DNA of 64,000 bases, from positions 7,415-71,414 of the forward strand of contig CBFHNF010000014.1 in NCBI GenBank assembly GCA_965657135.1. The letters are read 5' to 3'. The stretch comes from HIMB11 sp965657135 (GTDB lineage: Bacteria; Pseudomonadota; Alphaproteobacteria; Rhodobacterales; Rhodobacteraceae). Below the pieces are notes generated by a model. It did not search any database, was not told the origin of the DNA, and saw only the letters and a list, made by a program, of their open reading frames with translations. Below are positions 53,198 through 61,901 of this stretch, one piece after another. The position numbers were made by a program, and so were the translations under genes. Positions within the stretch are counted from its first letter, which is position 1; every line of letters starts with the position of its first letter.

Positions 53198-55411
53198 ATG
53201 ACCGATACAGCAACCCCTGATATATTGTATACAATTGTAGACGAAGCGCCCGAATTGGCCAGTGCGTCGCTACTTCCAATCATTCGTTCATTCGCATCTG
53301 CTGCGGGTGTGAGCATTGGTACCAAAGACATTTCACTTGCTGGACGAATCATTTCTGCTTTCCCCGAATTTTTGTCAGACGAGCAACGCCAGACCGACGA
53401 TTTGGCAGCCTTGGGTGAATTGGTGAAAACACCTTCTGCTAATGTCATCAAACTTCCAAATATTTCAGCATCGGTTCCACAGCTCACTGCAGCAATCGCA
53501 GAGTTACAAGAGCAAGGGTATGCCCTACCAAACTATCCAGAAGAACCAAAGTCTGACGAGGAAAAATCAATCCGTGCGCGATATGATGCAATCAAAGGAT
53601 CAGCGGTAAACCCCGTTTTGCGCGAAGGAAACTCTGATCGTCGCGCTGCGCGTGCCGTGAAAAACTATGCCATGAAAAACCCACATTCAATGGGTGAATG
53701 GGTGAATAGCTCAAAAACGCATGTCGCATCTATGGATGGCAACGATTTCCGATCAAATGAAGTTTCTGCTACTGTAACGGATGCCCAAGCGGGCCCTGCA
53801 AAAATCGAATTCACTGATGTGGATGGCACCGTTAGCGTCCTAAAAGAAGGGCTAGACATCCTGGCTGGAACGGTTGTTGATGCAACATTCATGAGCGCAT
53901 CTGCCTTGCGTAATTTCCTACGCAAAGAAATTGCAAACGCAAAAGAAGAAGGCGTTTTGTTTTCATTGCACATGAAGGCGACAATGATGAAGGTTTCTGA
54001 CCCAATCATTTTTGGGCATGCCGTTTCTGTATTCTTTGAAGAAGCCTTTGAAAAACATGCTGATGCGCTTGCTGCTGCGGGCGTCAATCCAAACTCTGGC
54101 CTTGGGGACGTATTAGATCGCATCGCCGATCAACCAGAAATCCTTGCTGATTTCAACGCGATCATGGCGGATAAGGCACCCATGTACATGGTTGATAGCG
54201 ATCGTGGTATCACGAACCTACATGTCCCGTCTGACGTTATCATCGATGCGTCAATGCCTGCGGTTATTCGCGCTGGTGGCAAAGGTTGGGGACCAGACGG
54301 CGAACCTGCAGATACGAAATGTGTGATCCCTGACAATTGTTATGCACCAGTCTATGATGAAACCATCAAGTATTTCAAAGAAACTGGCGCTCTGGATCCA
54401 ACTACTTCGGGTGCAGTTGCGAACGTTGGATTGATGGCGCAAAAGGCCGAAGAATACGGAAGCCATCCAACAACGTTTGAAATCCCTGCAAATGGAACGA
54501 TCCGTTATATCGTTGCGAATGGTGACGTGTTACACGAGCAAGCGGTTGAGAAAGGCGACATTTGGCGGTCTTCAAGCGTGCGCAAAGCACCAATCGAAGA
54601 CTGGGTGCGTTTGGGTATTTCCCGTCAGGCCGCGACAGGATCACAAGCAATCTTTTGGCTGGACGAAACACGCGCACATGATGCCGAATTGATCAAATAC
54701 GTCACTCCCATCTTAGAAGCAGAAGGTGTCGCAGATAAGTTCCAGATCCTTGCCCCACGCGAGGCGACGCGCGTGACATTGGAAAAAATTCGCACGGGAG
54801 CAGATAGTATCGCAATCAGCGGGAATGTCCTGCGCGATTACCTGACCGACCTATTCCCAATCCTTGAATTGGGAACATCTGCGAAAATGCTGTCTATTGT
54901 GAAATTGATGCAGGGTGGTGGATTGTTCGAAACTGGTGCTGGCGGATCGGCCCCAAAACACGTGCAACAGTTGGTTGAAGAAAACCACCTACGCTGGGAC
55001 AGCCTAGGGGAATTCTGCGCACTCGGCGAAAGCCTTGGCTTTTTGGCTGATGCGACAGGGAATTCAAAGGCGGCTGTACTAGGTGCTGCCGTTGATGTGG
55101 CAACCCAAGGCATTTTGGACAATAATAAGTCGCCAGAACGAAAAGTTGGACAAACTGACAATCGTGATAGCCATTACTTCTTTGCGCTTTATTGGGCCGA
55201 AGCATTGGCCGAGCAAGCCAATGACAGTGAAATTGCAGCACATTTTGCCCCAATCGCCAAAGCGCTTGCTGACAACCAAGACGTAATTTTGGCAGAACTG
55301 GCCAAGGTGCAGGGCGCGCCAGCCGATATCGGTGGCTATTATCGTCCTAACCCAAAAAAATTAGCGCGCATCATGCGCCCAAGCGCAACTTTGAATAATA
55401 TCATAGGATAA
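53198..55411 (+). CDS. icd: NADP-dependent isocitrate dehydrogenase, monomeric type
   Basis: Oxidises isocitrate to 2-oxoglutarate in the TCA cycle (737 aa, the usual monomeric length of about 740). Features include PNYPEEPKSDEEKSIRARYDAIKGSAVNPVLREGNSDRRA in pieces, the MLKE-like FSLHMKATMMKVSDPIIFGH, and DSRDS-like NRDSHYFFALYW near the end. It is unrelated in sequence to the dimeric Icd of E. coli. The start at MTDTATP is chosen because AGGTAGGA precedes it. A 180-base leader has nothing identifiable. Confidence 0.94.
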   Translation: MTDTATPDILYTIVDEAPELASASLLPIIRSFASAAGVSIGTKDISLAGRIISAFPEFLSDEQRQTDDLAALGELVKTPSANVIKLPNISASVPQLTAAIAELQEQGYALPNYPEEPKSDEEKSIRARYDAIKGSAVNPVLREGNSDRRAARAVKNYAMKNPHSMGEWVNSSKTHVASMDGNDFRSNEVSATVTDAQAGPAKIEFTDVDGTVSVLKEGLDILAGTVVDATFMSASALRNFLRKEIANAKEEGVLFSLHMKATMMKVSDPIIFGHAVSVFFEEAFEKHADALAAAGVNPNSGLGDVLDRIADQPEILADFNAIMADKAPMYMVDSDRGITNLHVPSDVIIDASMPAVIRAGGKGWGPDGEPADTKCVIPDNCYAPVYDETIKYFKETGALDPTTSGAVANVGLMAQKAEEYGSHPTTFEIPANGTIRYIVANGDVLHEQAVEKGDIWRSSSVRKAPIEDWVRLGISRQAATGSQAIFWLDETRAHDAELIKYVTPILEAEGVADKFQILAPREATRVTLEKIRTGADSIAISGNVLRDYLTDLFPILELGTSAKMLSIVKLMQGGGLFETGAGGSAPKHVQQLVEENHLRWDSLGEFCALGESLGFLADATGNSKAAVLGAAVDVATQGILDNNKSPERKVGQTDNRDSHYFFALYWAEALAEQANDSEIAAHFAPIAKALADNQDVILAELAKVQGAPADIGGYYRPNPKKLARIMRPSATLNNIIG

Positions 55412-55429
55412 TTAGCGCAACATCTGTTC

Positions 55430-55457
55430 AAAAAGGCGGCGTTTGCGTCGCCTTTTT
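55430..55457. terminator. Terminator between icd and pcaQ
   Basis: Perfect 9-bp stem AAAAAGGCG / CGCCTTTTT around GCGTTTGCGT. A and T runs on both sides let it end icd and, on the other strand, pcaQ, whose stop codon lies at the edge of the stem. Confidence 0.85.
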
Positions 55458-56371
55458 CATGTTCGTAGTTCCTGTGAAACACGGCGCAAACACTGCAGGA
55501 ATGCACTGCGATCCACATTCGGCGTTGCATTTGCTATTGTGAACACACCAACCGGCCCTGCTAATAATTCAGATCGCAATGGGCAGGTGACCAAGGATCC
55601 ATTCAAAAGCTCAGCCAAAACGACACCGCGGGAAATGAACCAAATGTGATCCGATCGCTGAACAATCCGCCGCCCGATCGGCAGCGATACAGTTTCAACG
55701 CTTCCCTGCGCGCCAGTCATTCCCACACTCGTTAAATACCGCACGACCGTTGGGCGGATAACAGCGCCTTTAGGCGGCATGACCAATGGAAAATGAATAA
55801 TGTGTTCATAGGGTTGCGCAGATGATAAAATTGGATGATTTGGGCGCACCACACAAACCACGTCTTCTGAGTAAAATTGCTCAAACGCAATGTCTGTCAG
55901 CAGCTCAGCGTCCGGCATTCGTCCAACCACCAAATCCAATTGACCATCGCGAAGTTGATTGAACAGCATCCAATTTGGTCCTGTTCTAATCTTGATCTGA
56001 CAATTGGTGTTCTCGTGCAAAAAAGCCAAAATCGCATCTGGGACAAGTTCAGTTGCAGCCGTTGGAAGTGATCCAACGCGTAATTCACGCCGATGGATTT
56101 CTTTGCTCAGGCGATCTCGCGCTTTGGACAATTCCAACCACGATGCCGCTGCATGGCTTTGGAATATTCGGCCCTGTTCATTCAGTTGCAAGCGACGACC
56201 GACACGATCAAACAGACGTGCCTCAAGCAGCTCCTCGAGTTCTTTAATTGTTTTTGAAACGGCCGGCTGAGTGATATTTAACGAAACCGCAGCAAGAGAC
56301 ACGCTTTCGACTCGTGCCACTTCAAGAAAACATTTTATGTGTCGCAGACGAAGAGAACGTTCCCAATTCAT
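55457..56371 (-). CDS. pcaQ: LysR-family regulator of protocatechuate genes (PcaQ type)
   Basis: 304 aa. N-terminal winged helix RLRHIKCFLEVARVESVSLAAVSLNITQPAVSKTIKELEELL; the start RxRHIKCFLEVAR and the C-terminal SQELRT-like end fit PcaQ of rhizobia and roseobacters. PcaQ responds to protocatechuate and activates the pca genes. It is divergent from pcaC with a PcaQ-type box between, one arm of which overlaps the pcaQ start codon, suggesting it also represses itself (inferred). Confidence 0.88.
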   Translation of the reverse strand: MNWERSLRLRHIKCFLEVARVESVSLAAVSLNITQPAVSKTIKELEELLEARLFDRVGRRLQLNEQGRIFQSHAAASWLELSKARDRLSKEIHRRELRVGSLPTAATELVPDAILAFLHENTNCQIKIRTGPNWMLFNQLRDGQLDLVVGRMPDAELLTDIAFEQFYSEDVVCVVRPNHPILSSAQPYEHIIHFPLVMPPKGAVIRPTVVRYLTSVGMTGAQGSVETVSLPIGRRIVQRSDHIWFISRGVVLAELLNGSLVTCPLRSELLAGPVGVFTIANATPNVDRSAFLQCLRRVSQELRT

Positions 56372-56385
56372 AACCCATTAGTTAT
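56370..56385. promoter_or_regulatory. Predicted PcaQ box
   Basis: ATAACC-CATT-AGTTAT at 56370-56385: one mismatch from a perfect ATAACC-N4-GGTTAT dyad, which resembles the known PcaQ-site pattern of rhizobia. It lies in the divergent pcaQ-pcaC region and touches the pcaQ ATG. Confidence 0.6.
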
Positions 56386-56460
56386 AACATAAGGGAATTT
56401 TAACAATATATTATTTTTGATTTTTATGATTATCTGATCATAAATTTGAGAGGGTGCTTG

Positions 56461-56841
56461 ATGAGTGAACGCTACAACGCAGGGATGAGAGTACGTCGTC
56501 AGGTTTTAGGTGACGCCCACGTAGACCGCGCGAATGCTGCAAAAACAGAATTCGACGCTCCATTCCAGGATATGATCACAGAAGGCGCATGGGGAACCGT
56601 ATGGAACAGCGATGGGTTGACACATCGAGAACGCTCTATCCTGACCATTGCACTTTTGGCAGGGTCTGGAAATTTCGAAGAAGTGGCAATGCACGTGCGC
56701 GCCACAGCCAACACTGGGGCGACGCCACAAGACATCCGCGAAGCATTCATGCATGTGGCAATTTATTGTGGAGTGCCCAAGGCAAATCATGCGTTTAAAA
56801 TCGCTAAGGAAACATACCAAGAAATGGGAATTTCCCTATGA
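56461..56841 (+). CDS. pcaC: 4-carboxymuconolactone decarboxylase
   Basis: Converts 4-carboxymuconolactone to beta-ketoadipate enol-lactone in the protocatechuate branch (126 aa). MSERYNAGMRVRRQVLGDAHVDRA and EVAMHVRATANTGATPQDIREAFMHVAIYCGVPKAN are typical PcaC/AhpD-fold, with His residues in the catalytic helix. GAGAGGG precedes ATG 56461. It overlaps pcaH by four bases, so the operon starts here. Confidence 0.93.
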   Translation: MSERYNAGMRVRRQVLGDAHVDRANAAKTEFDAPFQDMITEGAWGTVWNSDGLTHRERSILTIALLAGSGNFEEVAMHVRATANTGATPQDIREAFMHVAIYCGVPKANHAFKIAKETYQEMGISL

Positions 56842-57575
56842 GCAAAAAGAACACATATACGGGCGAATTTTACCAACGTGACCGCTATATGCATCCCCCT
56901 GCCTATTCCGAAATTTATAAAACATCTGTTCCGCGCTCTCCTAAACAAGCCCTGATTTCCATTGAAAATTCACTGTCGGAAATCACTGGACCAACTTTTG
57001 GGCATAATGATCTTGGGGATTTGGACAATGACTTAATCAAAAATTACGCACAAACGGGCGATGCAATTGGTGAACGGATTATTCTGCATGGGCGCGTGTT
57101 GGATGAAAATGCCCGCCCAGTTCCAAACACACTAGTCGAAATTTGGCAGGCAAACGCAGGGGGGCGGTATCGGCATAAAAAGGATATGTACCTTGCACCA
57201 ATCGATCCAAATTTTGGTGGCTGCGGGCGAACCATGACAGACGAGGATGGATATTATTTCTTTCGGACGGTAAAACCGGGTGCTTATCCATGGCGCAATT
57301 GGGTAAACTCGTGGCGTCCGGCCCATATTCACGTATCGGTGTTCGGCACTGCCTTTGCGCAACGATTGATTACACAACTCTATTTTGAAGGTGATCCACT
57401 TATCAAAAAATGTGCCATCGTAAACACAATTCCTGATCAAGATGCCATCGACAGCCTAATCGCACCATTGGATATGAATGCTGGCGTTCCATTAGAATGT
57501 CTTGCATATAAATTTGATATCGTTCTTAGGGGGCGTCGTTCGACCCTGTTCGAAAACCGTTTGGAGGGAAATTAA
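56838..57575 (+). CDS. pcaH: Protocatechuate 3,4-dioxygenase subunit beta
   Basis: Iron-bearing subunit that cleaves protocatechuate (245 aa). The four non-haem Fe(III) ligands are visible: Tyr111 (GGRY), Tyr150 (PGAY), His163 and His165 (PAHIHV). The N-terminal helical arm (about 1-45) that caps the alpha subunit is present. Followed by pcaG after one base. Confidence 0.95.
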   Translation: MSKKNTYTGEFYQRDRYMHPPAYSEIYKTSVPRSPKQALISIENSLSEITGPTFGHNDLGDLDNDLIKNYAQTGDAIGERIILHGRVLDENARPVPNTLVEIWQANAGGRYRHKKDMYLAPIDPNFGGCGRTMTDEDGYYFFRTVKPGAYPWRNWVNSWRPAHIHVSVFGTAFAQRLITQLYFEGDPLIKKCAIVNTIPDQDAIDSLIAPLDMNAGVPLECLAYKFDIVLRGRRSTLFENRLEGN

Positions 57576-57576
57576 T

Positions 57577-58194
57577 ATGCCGCAAACGCTCAATTATCTT
57601 CGCGAAACCGCTTCACAAACTGCCGGGCCCTATGTTCACATTGGACTAACCCCAGGTGCCGCGGGATTTAAGTTATTCGAAACAGAACTGGGTCAGGATA
57701 TCACAGGCCCAAATGCGATAGGTGAACGCATTATAATAACAGGACGCGTTCTGGACGGAACGGGATCACCCGTTCGGGATGTTTTGCTGGAAACGTGGCA
57801 AGCAAATACTGCTGGCATTTATGCACACGAAGAGGACCCGCGCCACCAAGAAGTTGAAGACGGGTTTTCAGGGTGGGGTCGCATAATTTCGGATTTTGAC
57901 ACAGGCGAGTTTAAGATAGAAACAATCAAACCAGGTGCTTCACCTGGTCGAAACGGCACAACCCAAGCACCACATATCAATCTTTGGATTGTTTCACGCG
58001 GCATTAATATCGGCCTGAACACAAGAATATATTTCGAAGAGGACGGGGAAGCGCATGCACATGACCCAATCCTCAATTTAATCGAACAAGTGCATCGTCG
58101 TGACACCTTGCTTGCCCAGAAAATTGGGGGCAACTCCTATCAATTCGACGTGGTTCTACAGGGCGCAAAAGAAACGGTGTTTTTCGATGTCTGA
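57577..58194 (+). CDS. pcaG: Protocatechuate 3,4-dioxygenase subunit alpha
   Basis: Partner subunit of PcaH (205 aa), homologous but without the iron ligands: the position of the second His pair reads PHINLWI. TAGPYVHIGLTPGAAG at the start and SGWGRIISDFDTGEFKIETIKPG are typical of PcaG. GGAGGG precedes ATG 57577. It overlaps the BKACE gene by eight bases. Confidence 0.93.
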   Translation: MPQTLNYLRETASQTAGPYVHIGLTPGAAGFKLFETELGQDITGPNAIGERIIITGRVLDGTGSPVRDVLLETWQANTAGIYAHEEDPRHQEVEDGFSGWGRIISDFDTGEFKIETIKPGASPGRNGTTQAPHINLWIVSRGINIGLNTRIYFEEDGEAHAHDPILNLIEQVHRRDTLLAQKIGGNSYQFDVVLQGAKETVFFDV

Positions 58195-59020
58195 TAATCC
58201 ATGTATCATTTGTGTCGCGATTACTGGTTCGGTTCCAACAAAGGCTGCAAACCCAGCTGTACCCATTTCTATCCAAGAGCAAATCGAAAGTACCCAAGAA
58301 GCGTTCGAAGCAGGCGCAAGTATCTGCCATGCCCATGTTCGCAACGACGATGAAACACCGTCAAGTGATCCAGAAAAGTTCGCCCTTTTAAAAGAAGGCT
58401 TGGAAAAACATTGTCCCGGCATGATTATTCAGTTTTCGACAGGCGGTCGATCGGGTGCAGGCAAAACGCGTGGCGGTATGCTACCACTTGCGCCCGATAT
58501 GGCGTCATTGACCGTTGGGTCAAATAATTTTCCAACGCGCGTGTACGAAAACCCACCTGATTTGGTGGACTGGTTGGCCTCTGAAATGGTGGAATACAAC
58601 ATCAAGCCAGAAATCGAAGCATTTGACCTAAGTCATATCCATCATGCCGCGAAAATGCATGCGGATGGACGCATACAGGGTAAGTTATATATTCAGTTTG
58701 TCATGGGTGTTAAAAATGCAATGCCGGTCGATCGAGATGTATTTGATTATTACGTAAAAACCGTGAACCGCCTGTCGCCTGAAGCACAGTGGTGTGCAGC
58801 GGGTATTGGAAAAGACCAGATTACATTAAACGAATGGGCCGTTGCAGCCGGTGGGCACGCCCGCACAGGGTTAGAAGACAACGTGCGTTTGGACCGCGAA
58901 ACACTGGCGCCATCGAACGCCGCTCTTGTAAAGCGGGTGGCTGAGCTGTGTGACAAATACGAACGTCCCGTTGCCTCTTGGACGCAAGCGCGTAAAATTC
59001 TTGAATTACGTCCAATATAA
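58187..59020 (+). CDS. BKACE (DUF849) beta-keto acid cleavage enzyme
   Basis: 277-aa zinc enzyme of the 3-keto-5-aminohexanoate cleavage family: beta-keto acid plus acetyl-CoA gives acetoacetate and an acyl-CoA. The zinc His pair H48-A-H50 (ICHAHVRNDDE) and the Glu in TGLEDNVRLDR are present; IQFSTGGRSGAGKTRGGMLPLAPDMASLTVGSNNFP is a family core. Its place inside the pca operon suggests it cleaves beta-ketoadipate to succinyl-CoA and acetoacetate, replacing PcaIJ and PcaF; this is inference, as the family acts on several beta-keto acids. Confidence 0.85.
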   Translation: MSDNPCIICVAITGSVPTKAANPAVPISIQEQIESTQEAFEAGASICHAHVRNDDETPSSDPEKFALLKEGLEKHCPGMIIQFSTGGRSGAGKTRGGMLPLAPDMASLTVGSNNFPTRVYENPPDLVDWLASEMVEYNIKPEIEAFDLSHIHHAAKMHADGRIQGKLYIQFVMGVKNAMPVDRDVFDYYVKTVNRLSPEAQWCAAGIGKDQITLNEWAVAAGGHARTGLEDNVRLDRETLAPSNAALVKRVAELCDKYERPVASWTQARKILELRPI

Positions 59021-59046
59021 CTGCTTTCATCTGTCAGGAGATTAAT

Positions 59047-60075
59047 GTGCAGGAAATCCAATTAAGGGCACGCCCCGAAGGTTCCCCGAAACCCAGCGAC
59101 TTTGAACTCGTTAATTGGGTGTCTCCAACCCTTTCCAATGGCGAAGTTTTGGTCGAGGTCGCCTGTTTTTCTCTAGATCCCTATATGCGTGGCAGAATGG
59201 ATGATGCGAAATCCTATTCTGCACCAGTCGCATTAGGCCAGCGTATGGAGGCCGGAGGCGCGGGTCGCGTAGTCGAAAGCAAATCAGACATTCTACAGCC
59301 CGGTGATTATGTATTCGGCATGACAGGGTGGGCGACGCATGCTGTGCTTTCGGATAAACTCGTTCGAAAATTGGATATTGCACCTGAATACTTAAGCCAA
59401 GCATTGGGCGTATTAGGAATGCCCGGCTTTACAGGGTGGTTCGGTCTTAATGAACATGGTCGCCCCAAGCCAGGAGAAACCCTCGTTGTGGCCGCTGCGA
59501 CAGGTCCCGTTGGATCGATGGTTGGCCAGTTGGCAAAGCGCGCAGGTCTACGCGTCATAGGGATCGCAGGGACTGATCAGAAATGTCAAATTGCGCTCAA
59601 CAAATTCGGCTTCGATCACTGCATCAACCATCGGAAGTTTGAGAACGCCAAAGACCTAAGACGTGAGGTGAGCCACTACGCACCAAATGGCGTAGATGTT
59701 TATTTTGAGAACGTGGCTGGTCCCGTATTAGAAGCCTTACTTCCAATGCTGAATGTTCATGCACGTGTTCCTGTGTGCGGCATGATTAGTTGGTATAATG
59801 CTGGACGCCTAGGAGGGGATGCATTAACAGAAGCCTTAAGCGCACCCAAAATCTGGCGCACAATTTTGGTAAATAGGCTGTCAGTCAACGGATTTATCAT
59901 ATCTGATCATTGGGATCAGTTTCCCACGTTTTTGCGAGAGGTCGCCCCTTTGGTCAACGAGGGAACGATCCGCTATATCGAAGACGTGACAGTTGGTTTA
60001 GAACGCGCACCCGAAACCTTTATCGGGATGCTAAACGGTCAAAACCAAGGCAAAACTGTCATCAAAATACGTTAG
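59047..60075 (+). CDS. NADP-dependent MDR-family oxidoreductase (curcumin/prostaglandin reductase type)
   Basis: 342 aa, medium-chain reductase lacking structural and catalytic zinc ligands. VVAAATGPVGSMVGQLAKRAGLRVIGIAGTDQK (about 150-180) is the nucleotide-binding part; SLDPYMRGRMDDAKSY matches the YncB/LTB4DH subgroup. GTG start with CAGGAG five bases upstream. It ends the pca run; it might reduce an alkenal or a lactone-derived intermediate, but no role is established. Its TAG overlaps the stop of the next gene. Confidence 0.8.
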   Translation: MQEIQLRARPEGSPKPSDFELVNWVSPTLSNGEVLVEVACFSLDPYMRGRMDDAKSYSAPVALGQRMEAGGAGRVVESKSDILQPGDYVFGMTGWATHAVLSDKLVRKLDIAPEYLSQALGVLGMPGFTGWFGLNEHGRPKPGETLVVAAATGPVGSMVGQLAKRAGLRVIGIAGTDQKCQIALNKFGFDHCINHRKFENAKDLRREVSHYAPNGVDVYFENVAGPVLEALLPMLNVHARVPVCGMISWYNAGRLGGDALTEALSAPKIWRTILVNRLSVNGFIISDHWDQFPTFLREVAPLVNEGTIRYIEDVTVGLERAPETFIGMLNGQNQGKTVIKIR

Positions 60076-60914
60076 TCAATATAGGTGTCTGTTCGCCGTC
60101 CAGCGCGCTCCCAGTGAATTGGAAGCGTGCGGCCATATAATTGTTCGGTTCTTTCAGGGCTGCCTACCATTTCAGCTTGTTCCACATAGGAAAAAATCGC
60201 CACGTATCGAGGCGTTTTTCCGATAAGTGGGGTCACCCGATGAAGCGAATAGCGACCGCGAAATAATTGGAGATCGCCCGGTTGCAATTCCAGAACACTT
60301 ACACGATCCGAAGTACCATCCAGAACACGCGTTACTTCGTCAAAGTTTTCTGATCCCTCACGTATACCCGGAGCATATTCAAATGCACCACCTTCATCTG
60401 CATTTTGTATCGCCAGCGTAACTGTGAAATTGTTGGTATCAAAATGCCAAGGAAAACCATTCCCTTCGACTGCCATGTTTATAATCACATCCGCCAATGG
60501 ATCTGCGTATCGATGAAACTCGGTTTCTCGAAAACAGTCTTTTATAAAGGAGTCAAAACCATTAAAATCATGAATAGTGCGTAATGCCCCATCACATTTA
60601 AAATTATCTGCGGGGATGAATGCGTTGGACCTATCATAAAATCTTCGACGTGGATCTGAAGGAGAAAGCGTATCATCATCTGCCGTGAAATACACGTTTG
60701 TGCGGTTATATGAACGATGTGCGTGTTCGGCGTTCGCATCAGCCTCACTTGTAAGCGCTGTAATTCCTTCCGGTGTTAAGAAGTTCTTCAACACAGCACA
60801 TCCATCAAACGCCAGACTGTCGCGAACCTGAGCGAGAACTGCATCACGCTGCGCACCGTCGATATGTATCGGATAATCCTTGATGTTCACTAAAGTGGTT
60901 GCATCTAATGGCAT
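60072..60914 (-). CDS. BesD/HalD-like Fe(II)/2-oxoglutarate-dependent oxygenase (hydroxylase-type ligand set)
   Basis: 280 aa. The facial triad is His157-x-Asp159 (PWHFDTNNF) and His225 (YSLHRVTP), with a 2OG-binding Arg near RYVAIFSY. Segments GGAFEYAPGIREGSENFDEVTRVL and LRG-type LFRGRYSLHRV match the amino-acid halogenase family BesD/HalD. In halogenases the Asp is replaced by Gly to make room for chloride; Asp is retained here, so hydroxylation is the likelier outcome. Substrate unknown, possibly a free amino acid. ATG 60914 is chosen with GGAGG five bases upstream. Confidence 0.78.
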   Translation of the reverse strand: MPLDATTLVNIKDYPIHIDGAQRDAVLAQVRDSLAFDGCAVLKNFLTPEGITALTSEADANAEHAHRSYNRTNVYFTADDDTLSPSDPRRRFYDRSNAFIPADNFKCDGALRTIHDFNGFDSFIKDCFRETEFHRYADPLADVIINMAVEGNGFPWHFDTNNFTVTLAIQNADEGGAFEYAPGIREGSENFDEVTRVLDGTSDRVSVLELQPGDLQLFRGRYSLHRVTPLIGKTPRYVAIFSYVEQAEMVGSPERTEQLYGRTLPIHWERAGRRTDTYID

Positions 60915-61018
60915 CTTTTCCTCCATAACTGGGGACATTAAGCCAAGTGCCAAGGACATTCTTCCGTCCAAAAACGACAGGATTTATAAATTACGACACA
61001 ATTTTTCTAAATGTCTGG

Positions 61019-61786
61019 TTATTTCGACAGCGAATCTAATTTCTTCTCAATGCTATCTAAACGCAGCATCAATTCATCACGATGCGCAACGACTTCAGCT
61101 TGTTCGTCTTCGTGGTGTGCATCCTGCATCGAATTTACGATCAAACCAACAAGTAAGTTAACAACTGCAAAGGTGGTTACAACGATAAACGGGACAAAGA
61201 AAATCCAAGCGTAGGGGTAAACTTCCATTACAGGCCGTACGATACCCATCGACCAGCTTTCCAATGTCATAATCTGAAACAAACTATAGGCGGATGCACC
61301 AAGCGTACCAAACCATTCTGGAAAGATATCGCCAAATATCTTTGTCGCAATAACGGAACCGATGTAAAATATGATCGCCATCAACAAAAAAACGGATGCC
61401 ATTCCTGGTAATGCAGTGATAAAGCCCTCGACCACGCGGCGCAATCGTGGCGCAGTTGAAACAACGCGCAACACCCTGAATATGCGCAACGCACGCAATA
61501 CCGTGAATGAACCAGCGGCTGGGACGATGGACACAGCAACAACAAACGTATCAAAAATGTTCCACCAATTGATGAAAAATCTATGCCGATAGACGATGAG
61601 TTTTATAAATAACTCAACCACAAAAATAACCAAACACGCCGTATCAAGTATTTGGATCAACCCACCAAATGATGTCATTAGCGTTTTCGATGTTTCAAGA
61701 CCAAGAACAATTGCATTGAAAATAATAACGCCAATAATAAAATTGTGTACGCTTGGGCTTTCTATAAATTCAGCAAGTTTATTCAT
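61019..61786 (-). CDS. Voltage-gated sodium channel, NaChBac/NavAb type
   Basis: One-domain six-segment ion channel of 255 aa. S4 carries Arg98, 101, 104 and 107 every third residue (VLRALRIFRVLRVV). The pore filter TLESWS (174-179) is the signature of bacterial Nav channels; calcium-selective relatives have extra Asp. The tail after residue 228 is acidic then a short coiled coil (DELMLRLDSIEKKLDSLSK) for tetramer assembly. It likely serves sodium-linked motility or pH response in a marine organism (inferred). Confidence 0.88.
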   Translation of the reverse strand: MNKLAEFIESPSVHNFIIGVIIFNAIVLGLETSKTLMTSFGGLIQILDTACLVIFVVELFIKLIVYRHRFFINWWNIFDTFVVAVSIVPAAGSFTVLRALRIFRVLRVVSTAPRLRRVVEGFITALPGMASVFLLMAIIFYIGSVIATKIFGDIFPEWFGTLGASAYSLFQIMTLESWSMGIVRPVMEVYPYAWIFFVPFIVVTTFAVVNLLVGLIVNSMQDAHHEDEQAEVVAHRDELMLRLDSIEKKLDSLSK

Positions 61787-61901
61787 GATCACAAACACAG
61801 ATTGGCTTTACGAAATCTCATGTTGTGTGACTTAGTTAAGAACAAGCCAAATGCAACCCCAAAGCTTTACGAACCAACCATGATTGACGCTGAAAGTGCC
61901 T

